Source: an uncultured Lachnospiraceae bacterium
Lineage (GTDB): Bacteria; Bacillota; Clostridia; Lachnospirales; Lachnospiraceae
Direction: 5' to 3'
Assembly: GCA_910576895.1 (NCBI GenBank)
Contig: CAJTJZ010000011.1
Span: 23,750 to 79,014, forward strand
Length of the DNA stretch: 55,265 bases
Shown here: positions 19,605 through 26,711 of the stretch, one piece after another
Numbering within the stretch: the stretch's first letter is position 1
How the letters are laid out: every line of letters begins with the position of its first letter
The notes under the pieces: model-generated
Told to the model about the DNA's origin: nothing
Database searches by the model: none
Seen by the model: the letters and a program-made list of their open reading frames with translations, nothing else
Translations under genes and position numbers: made by a program

Positions 19605-20114
19605 ATGACAGAGAATGAAATAAAAGCTATAAAATGGATGGAATGCATTAAAGATGATGCAATGGTGACATTAGACCATATTGCAAAGAATGAGCCAAAG
19701 GTGAATCCTTTACTGTATACAGGAAGAAAAGAAAAAGCTGAAACAATTCTACAAACATTTGAGGAACTAGAACAATACCGAGCAATCGGTACAATCGAGA
19801 GATTTCAACAGCTTACAGAACAATTTAAACCACATCTGGTAGATGAAATATCTTGCCCAAAAAGGTGTTGTAACAAGTGCGACAAATACAGAAAAGAAAA
19901 CGAAAAATATTACGCAATTGGCACTGTTAAGGAATGTCAGGAAACAATGGAAAAACAGAGTGCGAAGAAAGTAAGTAACAGGGAACTGCTTAAAGATTTC
20001 AATGGAAATCCATATTCTGTACGTGGTGATTGTCCTAATTGTGGAAATACAAGCTTGTTATCAATAAATACAGATTATTGCAGTGTTTGTGGTCAAAAAC
20101 TGGATTGGACTTAG
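19605..20114 (+). CDS. Phage protein with C-terminal zinc ribbon
   Basis: 169 residues. It contains two similar segments (YRAIGTIERFQQLTEQ and YYAIGTVKECQETMEKQ), a repeated motif I associate with modular clostridial prophage proteins. A four-Cys cluster precedes the second copy (CPKRCCNKC). The C-terminus is a clear zinc ribbon, CPNCG and CSVCG, near residues 140-165. The function is unknown; a nucleic-acid-binding accessory role is plausible but not shown. Confidence 0.6.
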   Translation: MTENEIKAIKWMECIKDDAMVTLDHIAKNEPKVNPLLYTGRKEKAETILQTFEELEQYRAIGTIERFQQLTEQFKPHLVDEISCPKRCCNKCDKYRKENEKYYAIGTVKECQETMEKQSAKKVSNRELLKDFNGNPYSVRGDCPNCGNTSLLSINTDYCSVCGQKLDWT

Positions 20115-20140
20115 AAATAGGATAAGGAGTAAAAGAAATT

Positions 20141-20377
20141 ATGAAAAAAACAGAAGAAATTAAAATACCAGAATCCGTACATAATCATCTGAATTATATT
20201 AGAAATAGTGATGATAAAATTAAATTTTTAGAATTATTTTTTAATATTAAGTTGAGATGGTATCAAAAACTGTACTTAAAATATCTATTGTTTCATTCAA
20301 AAGAATATAAGCAGCTTCCTAAATTTTTTCAATGGATGAAAGTAAGCAGCGAAGGGAAATTTTATAAAAACAATTAA
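20141..20377 (+). CDS. Hypothetical small phage protein
   Basis: 78 residues with AAGGAG about 10 bases before the ATG. The segment FLELFFNIKLRWYQKLYLKYL weakly recalls the N-terminus of phage terminase or helicase subunits, so it could be a truncated remnant. It is too short to hold any catalytic domain. The function is unknown. Confidence 0.45.
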   Translation: MKKTEEIKIPESVHNHLNYIRNSDDKIKFLELFFNIKLRWYQKLYLKYLLFHSKEYKQLPKFFQWMKVSSEGKFYKNN

Positions 20378-20409
20378 TAAATTTAAATGTTAAAAGGAGG
20401 ATTTTAGAG

Positions 20410-21081
20410 ATGATTAAAGTAACAGCAGCGTATCAAATTGTAACCCCTATTTCTAAAATGGGAATCAAAGAATTGCAACATATTGAAAAGATTGGCAGAG
20501 TTTGCTATAAATCAGAAGATAAAATTACAGAAGATGGGGAATCTGCTAGAAAATTTGTAAGTATGCTTCTTCAGCGTGGACATGAAGCAATGATAGAACA
20601 TTCGTCTTTATCTGTAAAGTTTATAGTTGATAGAGGAGTAAGTCATGAATTGGTACGTCATAGAATAGCTTCTTTTGCACAAGAATCAACTAGATATTGT
20701 AACTATGGAAAAGAAAAGTTTGGTTCGGAATGTATATTTATTGATTTAGAAGGTGGAATTAAACTTGATGGTAAAATGAAAAATATAAGTATAGGAGAAA
20801 TTACTTCTCTTTTGAATGAGTGGGTATTTGCAATGGAAGATGCAGAAAAACATTATATGAAAATGCTTGCATTGGGTGCAACACCACAAATTGCACGTTC
20901 TGTTCTTCCTAATAGCACAAAGACAGAAATAACGATTACAGCAAATTATAGAGAATGGCGTAATTTCTTTAAGTTAAGAACAGAGGTAGCAGCACATCCG
21001 CAAATGAGGGAAGTCACCATTCCGTTATTAGCAGAATTAAAAGAAAGATTGCCTGTGATTTTTGATGATATTAATAATTAA
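20410..21081 (+). CDS. thyX: Flavin-dependent thymidylate synthase
   Basis: 223 residues with AAAGGAGG before the ATG. The ThyX signature RHRIASFAQESTRY starts at residue 83 (consensus RHRxxSxxxxSxR). It methylates dUMP to dTMP using FAD and methylenetetrahydrofolate. Together with NrdDG and the following kinase-like gene it forms a nucleotide-supply module for phage DNA synthesis. Length and the C-terminal segment are normal for the family. Confidence 0.93.
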   Translation: MIKVTAAYQIVTPISKMGIKELQHIEKIGRVCYKSEDKITEDGESARKFVSMLLQRGHEAMIEHSSLSVKFIVDRGVSHELVRHRIASFAQESTRYCNYGKEKFGSECIFIDLEGGIKLDGKMKNISIGEITSLLNEWVFAMEDAEKHYMKMLALGATPQIARSVLPNSTKTEITITANYREWRNFFKLRTEVAAHPQMREVTIPLLAELKERLPVIFDDINN

Positions 21082-21102
21082 AGCTTATAAGGAGAGGATA
21101 CT

Positions 21103-21651
21103 ATGTTGATAATCATAGGAGAGAGTGCGTCAGGTAAATCTAGTATAGCTAAATACCTTGTTGATAATTTTGATTTTCAAAATATAATAACATATACTAC
21201 TAGAGAACCGAGAGAGGAAGAAATCAATGATATTGATTATCATTTTATTAGTAAATTGCAATTTGAGCATTTATTAGCTTTAGGTTCATTTGCAGAAACA
21301 GCAATATATAATGAATGGTATTATGGTTCAGCTAAAGAAGATTACATAAATTCTAATTCTAAAACTAAGGTTGCAATTCTTACCCCACATGGAATCAGAC
21401 AAATTAGAAAAAATGAAATTGATATTTATGTAGTATATATTAAAATTCCTCGTAGAGATAGATTAATAAAAATATTGCAACGAGGAGATGATATCGAAGA
21501 AGCATATCGTAGAAATTTATCAGATATGGGGCAATTTGATGGTATCGAAGATGAAGTAGATTTAGTAATTGAAAATGCTGGATATAAGAAATCTGTTCAA
21601 CAGATAGCAGAAAAGATTTTAAATTTATATAAAAATAAATATATAGCATAA
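21103..21651 (+). CDS. Guanylate-kinase-like nucleoside monophosphate kinase
   Basis: 182 residues with AAGGAGAGG before the ATG. The P-loop GESASGKSS is at residues 6-14, and TYTTREPREEEINDIDYHFI matches the GMP-binding region of guanylate kinases (family pattern TTRxPRxxExxGxDYxF). The lid region is RRDRLIKILQRGDD. It probably phosphorylates (d)GMP, though substrate specificity in phage homologues varies. It completes the nucleotide-metabolism block with nrdDG and thyX. Confidence 0.82.
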   Translation: MLIIIGESASGKSSIAKYLVDNFDFQNIITYTTREPREEEINDIDYHFISKLQFEHLLALGSFAETAIYNEWYYGSAKEDYINSNSKTKVAILTPHGIRQIRKNEIDIYVVYIKIPRRDRLIKILQRGDDIEEAYRRNLSDMGQFDGIEDEVDLVIENAGYKKSVQQIAEKILNLYKNKYIA

Positions 21652-21709
21652 TAAAGTAATAAAGTATTCTATGAACGAATAATAAATAGTAAATATACAA
21701 AGTTAGACG

Positions 21710-21889
21710 GTGATTATATTGGATGATAAAATTATTACAACAAAAAAAGGTATTATAAGACAATATCAAGATTCAGGTATAAGAGTAGTGGTAGAAATTC
21801 CAATGGCAAATGAACAAAGAGATAAAGATAGAATTGATGATATAAAAAAGATGTTGAATAGTGAATTGCTATTGCAAATTAGTAATTAG
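21710..21889 (+). CDS. Small protein upstream of the recombinase
   Basis: 59 residues from a GTG at 21710; a TTG at 21719 is the alternative. It reads through DSGIRVVVEIPMANEQRDKDR to LLLQISN. The second half looks helical and charged. It lies directly before the recombinase promoter, and the promoter's -35 box falls inside its last codons. No family is recognised. A recombination directionality factor would be a reasonable place to look, because such genes are short and often adjacent, but there is no sequence proof. Confidence 0.5.
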   Translation: MIILDDKIITTKKGIIRQYQDSGIRVVVEIPMANEQRDKDRIDDIKKMLNSELLLQISN

Positions 21890-21900
21890 AATGTTATAAT
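21872..21900 (+). promoter_or_regulatory. Probable promoter of the serine recombinase gene
   Basis: TTGCAA at 21872-21877, a 17-base spacer and TATAAT at 21895-21900 fit the vegetative consensus. The predicted start near 21907 falls in the left arm of the inverted repeat described next. The recombinase ORF follows after about 100 bases of untranslated leader. Confidence 0.55.
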
Positions 21901-21903
21901 ACA

Positions 21904-21952
21904 TATGGTAGTATATATGAAGAACGATTTTTATCTTGTATATACTACCATA
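21904..21952 (+). promoter_or_regulatory. 14-bp perfect inverted repeat in the recombinase leader
   Basis: The arms TATGGTAGTATATA (21904-21917) and TATATACTACCATA (21939-21952) are perfectly complementary around a 21-base loop and are followed by TTTTATTAT. On RNA it would be a hairpin with a weak U-run, that is, a leaky terminator or attenuator. On DNA it could be a repressor operator over the transcription start. Confidence 0.55.
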
Positions 21953-22005
21953 TTTTATTATAAAAAATATATTAATTATTGTAGAAGTAAAGGAGGAAAA
22001 CAATA

Positions 22006-23748
22006 TTGAAAAAGGTGAGAATTTTATTAAGAGTTAGTTCAAATCAACAATTAGATGCTGATGGAGATTTAAATGTCCAAAGAGATATTGATAAAGAATA
22101 TATTGCTAAACATGATGATTGGATATTAGATGAAAAAGAATATTTTGAAGGTGGAATTAGTGGATATAAAAATTCTGTTAAAGATAGAGATGTATTACAA
22201 GAAGCATTAAAAGATGCAATGAATAAAGAATATGATATTTTAGTTGTATATAAGGATGATAGAATTGGCAGAAGAATGTGGGAAATTGGTGCTTATGTAA
22301 TGCAGCTTAAAAGTTATGGAGTAGATGTATATACTACAAAGGATGATTGTATTTCTCCTGAAAATGATGATATTATGGGGCAAATGATGCTTGCACTTAG
22401 ATATGGTAATGCACAAAAGAGTAGTTCCGATACGGGGCAAAGAGTAAAGGATACAGCATCTAAATTAGTAAAACAAGGCAAGTTCATGGGTGGAAAAGCT
22501 CCCTATGGATATCAATTAATTTTGTCAGGTGAAATAAGTAAACATGGTAGGGCATTACATAAATTGGCAATTATACCAGAACAAGCGGATGTCGTAAAAC
22601 ATATTTATGATCTATCCTTTAATAAAGAATTTGGGTCAAGTAAAATTGCAAAAATCTTAAATGAAGATAAAAAATATAAAGAATTAGCACCAAATGATTT
22701 TTGGAAATCAGGAACAATTACAAGTATTTTAACAAATCCAATTTATTGTGGTATTACAGCATATAAAAGAAGGGAAAAAACGGATGGGAAATATCATAAG
22801 ATTGGAAGCGATGATTGGATTTATGCAAATGAAGTTAATGAAGAAATTGTAATTATAGAGATTGATTTATGGAATAAAGTACAAAAGAAAAGGACAAGTA
22901 GAACAGTGAGATATAAAGATACATTAGAATCGAAAGGAGTAAAAGTTATTACTCGTAGCGATGGAATGTTACCTTTAGTAGATGTTGCTTATTGTGGTTA
23001 TTGTGGTGGGAAATTAACAAATGGAAGTAGATATAGTTATTGGACAATAAAGGATACTGGGGAAAAAAGAGCAAGTAAAACACCGATATACAAATGTCAA
23101 AATGCATGGAGTGGGATACCACATGATAAAACAAGGCAATTTTCGGGTGATAAGTTTGAAAATATAGTTTTTAAATATATAGCAGATTATATATCTAGTT
23201 TGCAAAATGATTCTTCTATTCTTCAGCAGATATTGGATAATAATAAAAAAGAGAAAAAGATTGTAAAAGATAGAATTGATAAAATTAATATAGAAATCAA
23301 AAAGAATATTAAAGATATAGAAACAATGAAGTTACATATTCCTGAAGCAATCACAGGTGAATATCCATTAAGTATTGAGATGCTTGCAGATACGATTAAA
23401 AAATTTGAAAAAAAATTAAAAGAAAAAGAAAAAGAGCTGAAAGAATTATCAATACAATATGATAATATGGAAATTAATAGTAAAGATTGGGATAGTCTTT
23501 GTAAGATGATACCAACATGGAAAGATGTTTTTTATAATGCTGATAAAAGAACAAAGCGTATTTTGATTAATAAAATTGTTGATAAAGTATATTTTACAAA
23601 TGAAGAAATTAAGATACAATTCAAAATTAACTTAGAATTTGCAAATATAACGAGTGGAACGCATACTAATAATATAGATTCTATGAAAAAAGATGTGTCT
23701 CAAGAGAGGCAACATGGAAAACTTAATGACAATGATACCATTCTGTAA
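22006..23748 (+). CDS. Large serine recombinase (integrase/excisionase)
   Basis: 580 residues from a TTG start with AGGAGG 9 bases upstream. Domains in order: resolvase catalytic domain (RILLRVSSNQQ, catalytic Ser at about 11; DRIGRRMWE near residue 84), recombinase DNA-binding domain (about 155-300), a zinc-ribbon (CGYCGGKL with a later Cys) and a coiled-coil Lys/Glu-rich region (about 405-495). It belongs to the class that moves skin elements and clostridial phages. Its last codons and stop lie across the element-sleC junction, so the C-terminal tail is partly encoded by sleC DNA in the integrated state. It is the only recombinase visible and is the obvious enzyme for excision. Confidence 0.93.
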   Translation: MKKVRILLRVSSNQQLDADGDLNVQRDIDKEYIAKHDDWILDEKEYFEGGISGYKNSVKDRDVLQEALKDAMNKEYDILVVYKDDRIGRRMWEIGAYVMQLKSYGVDVYTTKDDCISPENDDIMGQMMLALRYGNAQKSSSDTGQRVKDTASKLVKQGKFMGGKAPYGYQLILSGEISKHGRALHKLAIIPEQADVVKHIYDLSFNKEFGSSKIAKILNEDKKYKELAPNDFWKSGTITSILTNPIYCGITAYKRREKTDGKYHKIGSDDWIYANEVNEEIVIIEIDLWNKVQKKRTSRTVRYKDTLESKGVKVITRSDGMLPLVDVAYCGYCGGKLTNGSRYSYWTIKDTGEKRASKTPIYKCQNAWSGIPHDKTRQFSGDKFENIVFKYIADYISSLQNDSSILQQILDNNKKEKKIVKDRIDKINIEIKKNIKDIETMKLHIPEAITGEYPLSIEMLADTIKKFEKKLKEKEKELKELSIQYDNMEINSKDWDSLCKMIPTWKDVFYNADKRTKRILINKIVDKVYFTNEEIKIQFKINLEFANITSGTHTNNIDSMKKDVSQERQHGKLNDNDTIL

Positions 23749-24424
23749 AAACACGATTTAATGTAAAAGATTGGATAGCAAGTACATTAGCTTTGATTGT
23801 TTCTTCTGGCCATGTAGCATAGATTTCACTGCAGGCTACATTTTTTATATAATCTCTATATCTTACATAGTAATTTTGTGCACTTGCATCGGAAGGTGGA
23901 CCATCATGAACAACAATATATTCAGGAATGACAACCCGACTTAAAACAATTTCTCCTGTTTCTTCTAAAGGTTTGATTTCTGCTTCGGCAATTTTAGGTG
24001 GGAAATCACCGAAAAGTGTATGAGGACCAATAACAATAGATTCTGCACTGTCGCTTTCCTCTGGTTGCGGTATCATATTGATAGGCTGTAAAGCAAGTTC
24101 TCCTGATAGAAGCTCTACACCAGTAACAACAACATCTTCATATCCCTGATTTTTTACAGTTACCACATAGTCTGCATAAGGTTGTTCAGCGGATGGTGCT
24201 TCACTATAAGATCTAGGAGGAGTTGGAAGATCAACTTCAGGTGTCTGTCCAGAGGAATTCGTTGTGACTTCTTCTAAAATATTATCTGGGTCATCTGCTG
24301 TTGAAATATCAACAACAACATTTTCTAAGGGTTGACCTGTTCTTGCAGAGGTAACATCAACCTCTAGTCCACCAAGTGACTGTGTATCCATTTGTGCAGG
24401 ATATAAGATTTTATTGCGTTTCAT
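23723..24424 (-). pseudogene. sleC: Spore cortex-lytic enzyme SleC, 5' part, interrupted by the element
   Basis: 233 residues from the ATG at 24424, preceded by CAGGAG at normal spacing. The N-terminal pro-region has a beta-sandwich repeat (VDVTSARTGQPLENVVVDI). Next comes IVIGPHTLFGDFPPKIAEAE and IPEYIVVHDGPPSD, matching my recollection of clostridial SleC. The SpoIID-like lytic transglycosylase domain starts at DYIKNVACSEIYATWPEE, with the presumed catalytic Glu in CSEIY, and breaks off after TLNRVFTEWY at the element junction. The rest of the catalytic domain and the peptidoglycan-binding repeats are missing. SleC degrades spore cortex during germination after cleavage by Csp proteases, one of which is encoded directly upstream. 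In the integrated state no full SleC can be made from this locus. Confidence 0.88.
23726..23743. other. Right attachment junction (attR) of the element in sleC
   Basis: On the minus strand the sleC frame keeps family-like sequence through ACAGAATGGTAT (TEWY, up to 23735), then changes to HCH and a stop at 23723. In relatives, EWY is followed by R-S-K-G. The crossover core therefore lies close to 23,730-23,743. The exact core cannot be fixed without the left junction. Confidence 0.65.
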
Positions 24425-24531
24425 AATGCTCCTGATTCCTGTAATGCTTTGATACCGAAAGGTATAGAAATATTCTATAATTAAGAGATAAAATAAACGG
24501 CAACAAAGCAGATACAAAGTTGATTTCTTTT

Positions 24532-24559
24532 TAATATATGCAATAGGATCATACAAAGT
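24532..24559 (-). promoter_or_regulatory. Candidate sigma-K-type promoter of sleC
   Basis: On the minus strand AC, a 17-base spacer and CATATATTA fit the Bacillus sigma-K consensus (AC-N16/17-CATAnnnTA), with the predicted start about 100 bases before the sleC ATG. Late mother-cell expression would fit the protein. The motif is short and the DNA is AT-rich, so a chance match is possible. Confidence 0.4.
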
Positions 24560-24594
24560 TCTTAATAAAAATTTAATTCTTAAAGTATAGAGTT

Positions 24595-26484
24595 TTAGCG
24601 TATTAATAGATTAGATGCGGTTCGTTCTGCACAAAGAGTACCATATCCTATTTCGGAATTTGGATATTGCGTTAAGCCAGGTAATATTTTTGTTCCGCTA
24701 ATTAATAGAACTTTTAATTTTTCTCCATATAAAAATGGATCGTTTCTTTTTATGATACCCCATTCCATAAAAAGAAGAGAAGTTCCAGTAACAAATGGGG
24801 TGGCCATAGAAGTTCCGGATTTACTAACATAACTGTTTTCTCGTCCCGGTGCTGTAATAGAGACTCCGGGTGCTGTTAATTCTGGTTTATAAAGACTAAT
24901 TCCTGTATCAGATGTAAGAACAAATCCACGTCCAGAAAACCATGCTGGACTTAAAGTAAGTTCATCATAAGCTGCAACGGAAATTACTTTTTCAGCAGTA
25001 GAGGGAATTGTTAGAGTTAATTCTTCAGAAGGATTCAAAAAGCGAGTTCCACTGTTTAATATTTCTCGGGATGGAAGCCACATAGAAACTGTACCTTCAA
25101 AAATTCTTCTTGGGCGGATACGAAATTGCCAAACACCTTGTGTCAAAAAATCATCAACAGGCTGAAATTGTATAAAAATTTCTTGTTTTCTTTGAAATGG
25201 TGTAGATTCACCATAATAAATTAAAAGTCGAACACGATCAAGAACAACTCTTTGCACGCCGGGAAATAGAGAAACAGGGTAACGAGGATTTCCAGACGGT
25301 GGTAAAATAGATAATTCAAAATCATCATAAAAATTTTTCCATATTTGTAGACTAAGTGCAGTTTCATATGGTGCAATCGTAAGTTCTGCAGTAGGGCAAT
25401 TAATATTTCCAAAAGAAGTTTCATTTATAGTTTCTTCTATGGAACTTGTGTTTGATCTTGTTTGTTTGCATTCAAAATCAATAGGATTTCTTTGTGTAAT
25501 AGGAAGTTTTGTTTGATAATGAATGCCTCCACTTCCTTCATTACCTGTACCAGCAGCAATAATGCATTTCCAAAGATTAGATAAATTATTTAAAAATTGT
25601 TCGGTTAAAGAACTACCGTCATGTGCTCCATAATTATTTCCAAAACTTAAATTAATTGCAATCGGTTTTCCAATAGAAGCTGCATAATGAATGGCCCAAT
25701 CCGCTGCTTGCATAAGTTGTGTTGTAGTAGGATACGAAGAATTAACGGACTTTCCAAGTTTTACAATTAGTAAGTCGGCTTCATAGGCACAGCCACGATA
25801 TCTTCCATTACTAGCAGCACCATTTCCAGCACAAATTCCGGCAACATGAGTTCCATGACCAGAGCTGTCAAAGGTTGGGCATAATTCTTGTCTTGCTATA
25901 GAATTGGGTGCTGATAATGCTGCATTAATCTGTTCCTGTGGAAATAAAGTACCGGGAAAATAACCTTCTGGTGCAGATAAAAATTCATTAGAATTATATT
26001 TTAAAACAGTATTAGAGGGAATTGTTTGATCCCAAATGGCAAGAATGCGTGTTTTTCTATCAGGAGTACAAAAGTCAGAATGTGTATATTCAATACCAGA
26101 ATCAATAATGCAGGCAATCGTTCCACGTCCACTTAAATTAAGAGGTGATCGCCACATAGGAGGGATACAAGCAGAAGCAACTCCATTTTCCAGACCAAAA
26201 AATAAGTTTTTTGGTTTATCAATATAAATAATTTCTTTTTTTTGTGCTAAAATAGGAATAGAAGTTTCTTGTATGATTAAAACGGCAAATCCACCGGACA
26301 GTTCGGCCGAAGAAGAAATACCGGGGACATTTTCTAAAATGGAAGATAAAATACCAGAATATTTAATAATAATTTCCCATGTTTGTGTAATAGGATCAAA
26401 ACCTGTATCAAGTCCAGCACTTCTATCTTCTTCTGGTAGCTCTAAAGCAAGGCTGAATTGGGTATCAATTTTTTCACTTGGCAT
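24595..26484 (-). CDS. Csp-family germination protease (subtilisin S8)
   Basis: 629 residues. A propeptide of about 95 residues precedes the S8 domain. The catalytic triad is intact: D128 in CIIDSGIEYTHSDF, H210 in SSGHGTHVAGICAG and S559 in SKSGTSMATPFVTG. A beta-rich insertion (about 345-480) corresponds to the jelly-roll domain characteristic of CspB/CspC. There is no signal peptide, as expected for a protein packed into the spore from the mother cell. Csp proteases cleave pro-SleC. It lies 170 bases upstream of sleC on the same strand. Unlike C. difficile CspA and CspC, the active site is complete, so it is probably an active protease. Confidence 0.88.
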   Translation of the reverse strand: MPSEKIDTQFSLALELPEEDRSAGLDTGFDPITQTWEIIIKYSGILSSILENVPGISSSAELSGGFAVLIIQETSIPILAQKKEIIYIDKPKNLFFGLENGVASACIPPMWRSPLNLSGRGTIACIIDSGIEYTHSDFCTPDRKTRILAIWDQTIPSNTVLKYNSNEFLSAPEGYFPGTLFPQEQINAALSAPNSIARQELCPTFDSSGHGTHVAGICAGNGAASNGRYRGCAYEADLLIVKLGKSVNSSYPTTTQLMQAADWAIHYAASIGKPIAINLSFGNNYGAHDGSSLTEQFLNNLSNLWKCIIAAGTGNEGSGGIHYQTKLPITQRNPIDFECKQTRSNTSSIEETINETSFGNINCPTAELTIAPYETALSLQIWKNFYDDFELSILPPSGNPRYPVSLFPGVQRVVLDRVRLLIYYGESTPFQRKQEIFIQFQPVDDFLTQGVWQFRIRPRRIFEGTVSMWLPSREILNSGTRFLNPSEELTLTIPSTAEKVISVAAYDELTLSPAWFSGRGFVLTSDTGISLYKPELTAPGVSITAPGRENSYVSKSGTSMATPFVTGTSLLFMEWGIIKRNDPFLYGEKLKVLLISGTKILPGLTQYPNSEIGYGTLCAERTASNLLIR

Positions 26485-26514
26485 AAGAAAGCCTTTCTAA
26501 AGGCATTATTTATT

Positions 26515-26544
26515 ATTTTTATGGCATTTTGAAAAAAATATGAC
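26515..26544 (-). promoter_or_regulatory. Candidate sigma-E-type promoter of the csp gene
   Basis: The minus strand reads GTCATATT, 13 bases, then CATAAAAAT, close to the sigma-E pattern of spore formers, about 30 bases before the csp start. The -10 deviates from the usual CATA-C-A form. Support is moderate at best. Confidence 0.35.
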
Positions 26545-26559
26545 AATACTAAGTAAAAA

Positions 26560-26652
26560 GAGGCTGCCATACTAAGCAAAATACATACAGAATATAGTAT
26601 ATAGTTTTAGATAACTATATTTTATAGCATTTTCTCTTAGTGCGACAGCCTC
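26560..26652. repeat. Long imperfect palindrome between csp and amt genes
   Basis: The outer arms GAGGCTGCCATACTAAG (26560-26576) and CTTAGTGCGACAGCCTC (26636-26652) pair with three mismatches. Inside, TATAGTT and AACTATA form a second stem. Lying downstream of the minus-strand amt gene, it may terminate that transcript. The size and two-stem form also suit a small MITE-like repeat. Confidence 0.5.
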
Positions 26653-26711
26653 AAGAGCTAATTGGTATTATAAGCAAGAATATCATAGATATTGCTCTTT
26701 AATAAGTTCTT

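Larger units (their letters stand above)
1..23737. mobile_element. Phage-like intervening element (right part) inserted in sleC
   Basis: All genes from the window start to the serine recombinase point right and are phage-type: antirepressor, replisome, recombination ATPase, nucleotide metabolism, small zinc-ribbon proteins and a large serine recombinase as the last gene. The right edge is marked by the abrupt switch, near 23,725-23,740, to a minus-strand sleC reading frame that is truncated there. The left end, attL and any capsid or tail genes lie outside the window. Two broken genes (RecD-like helicase, MT-A70 remnant) suggest a partly degenerate or domesticated element. Calling it sleC-intervening is inference from the right junction only. 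Confidence 0.88.
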
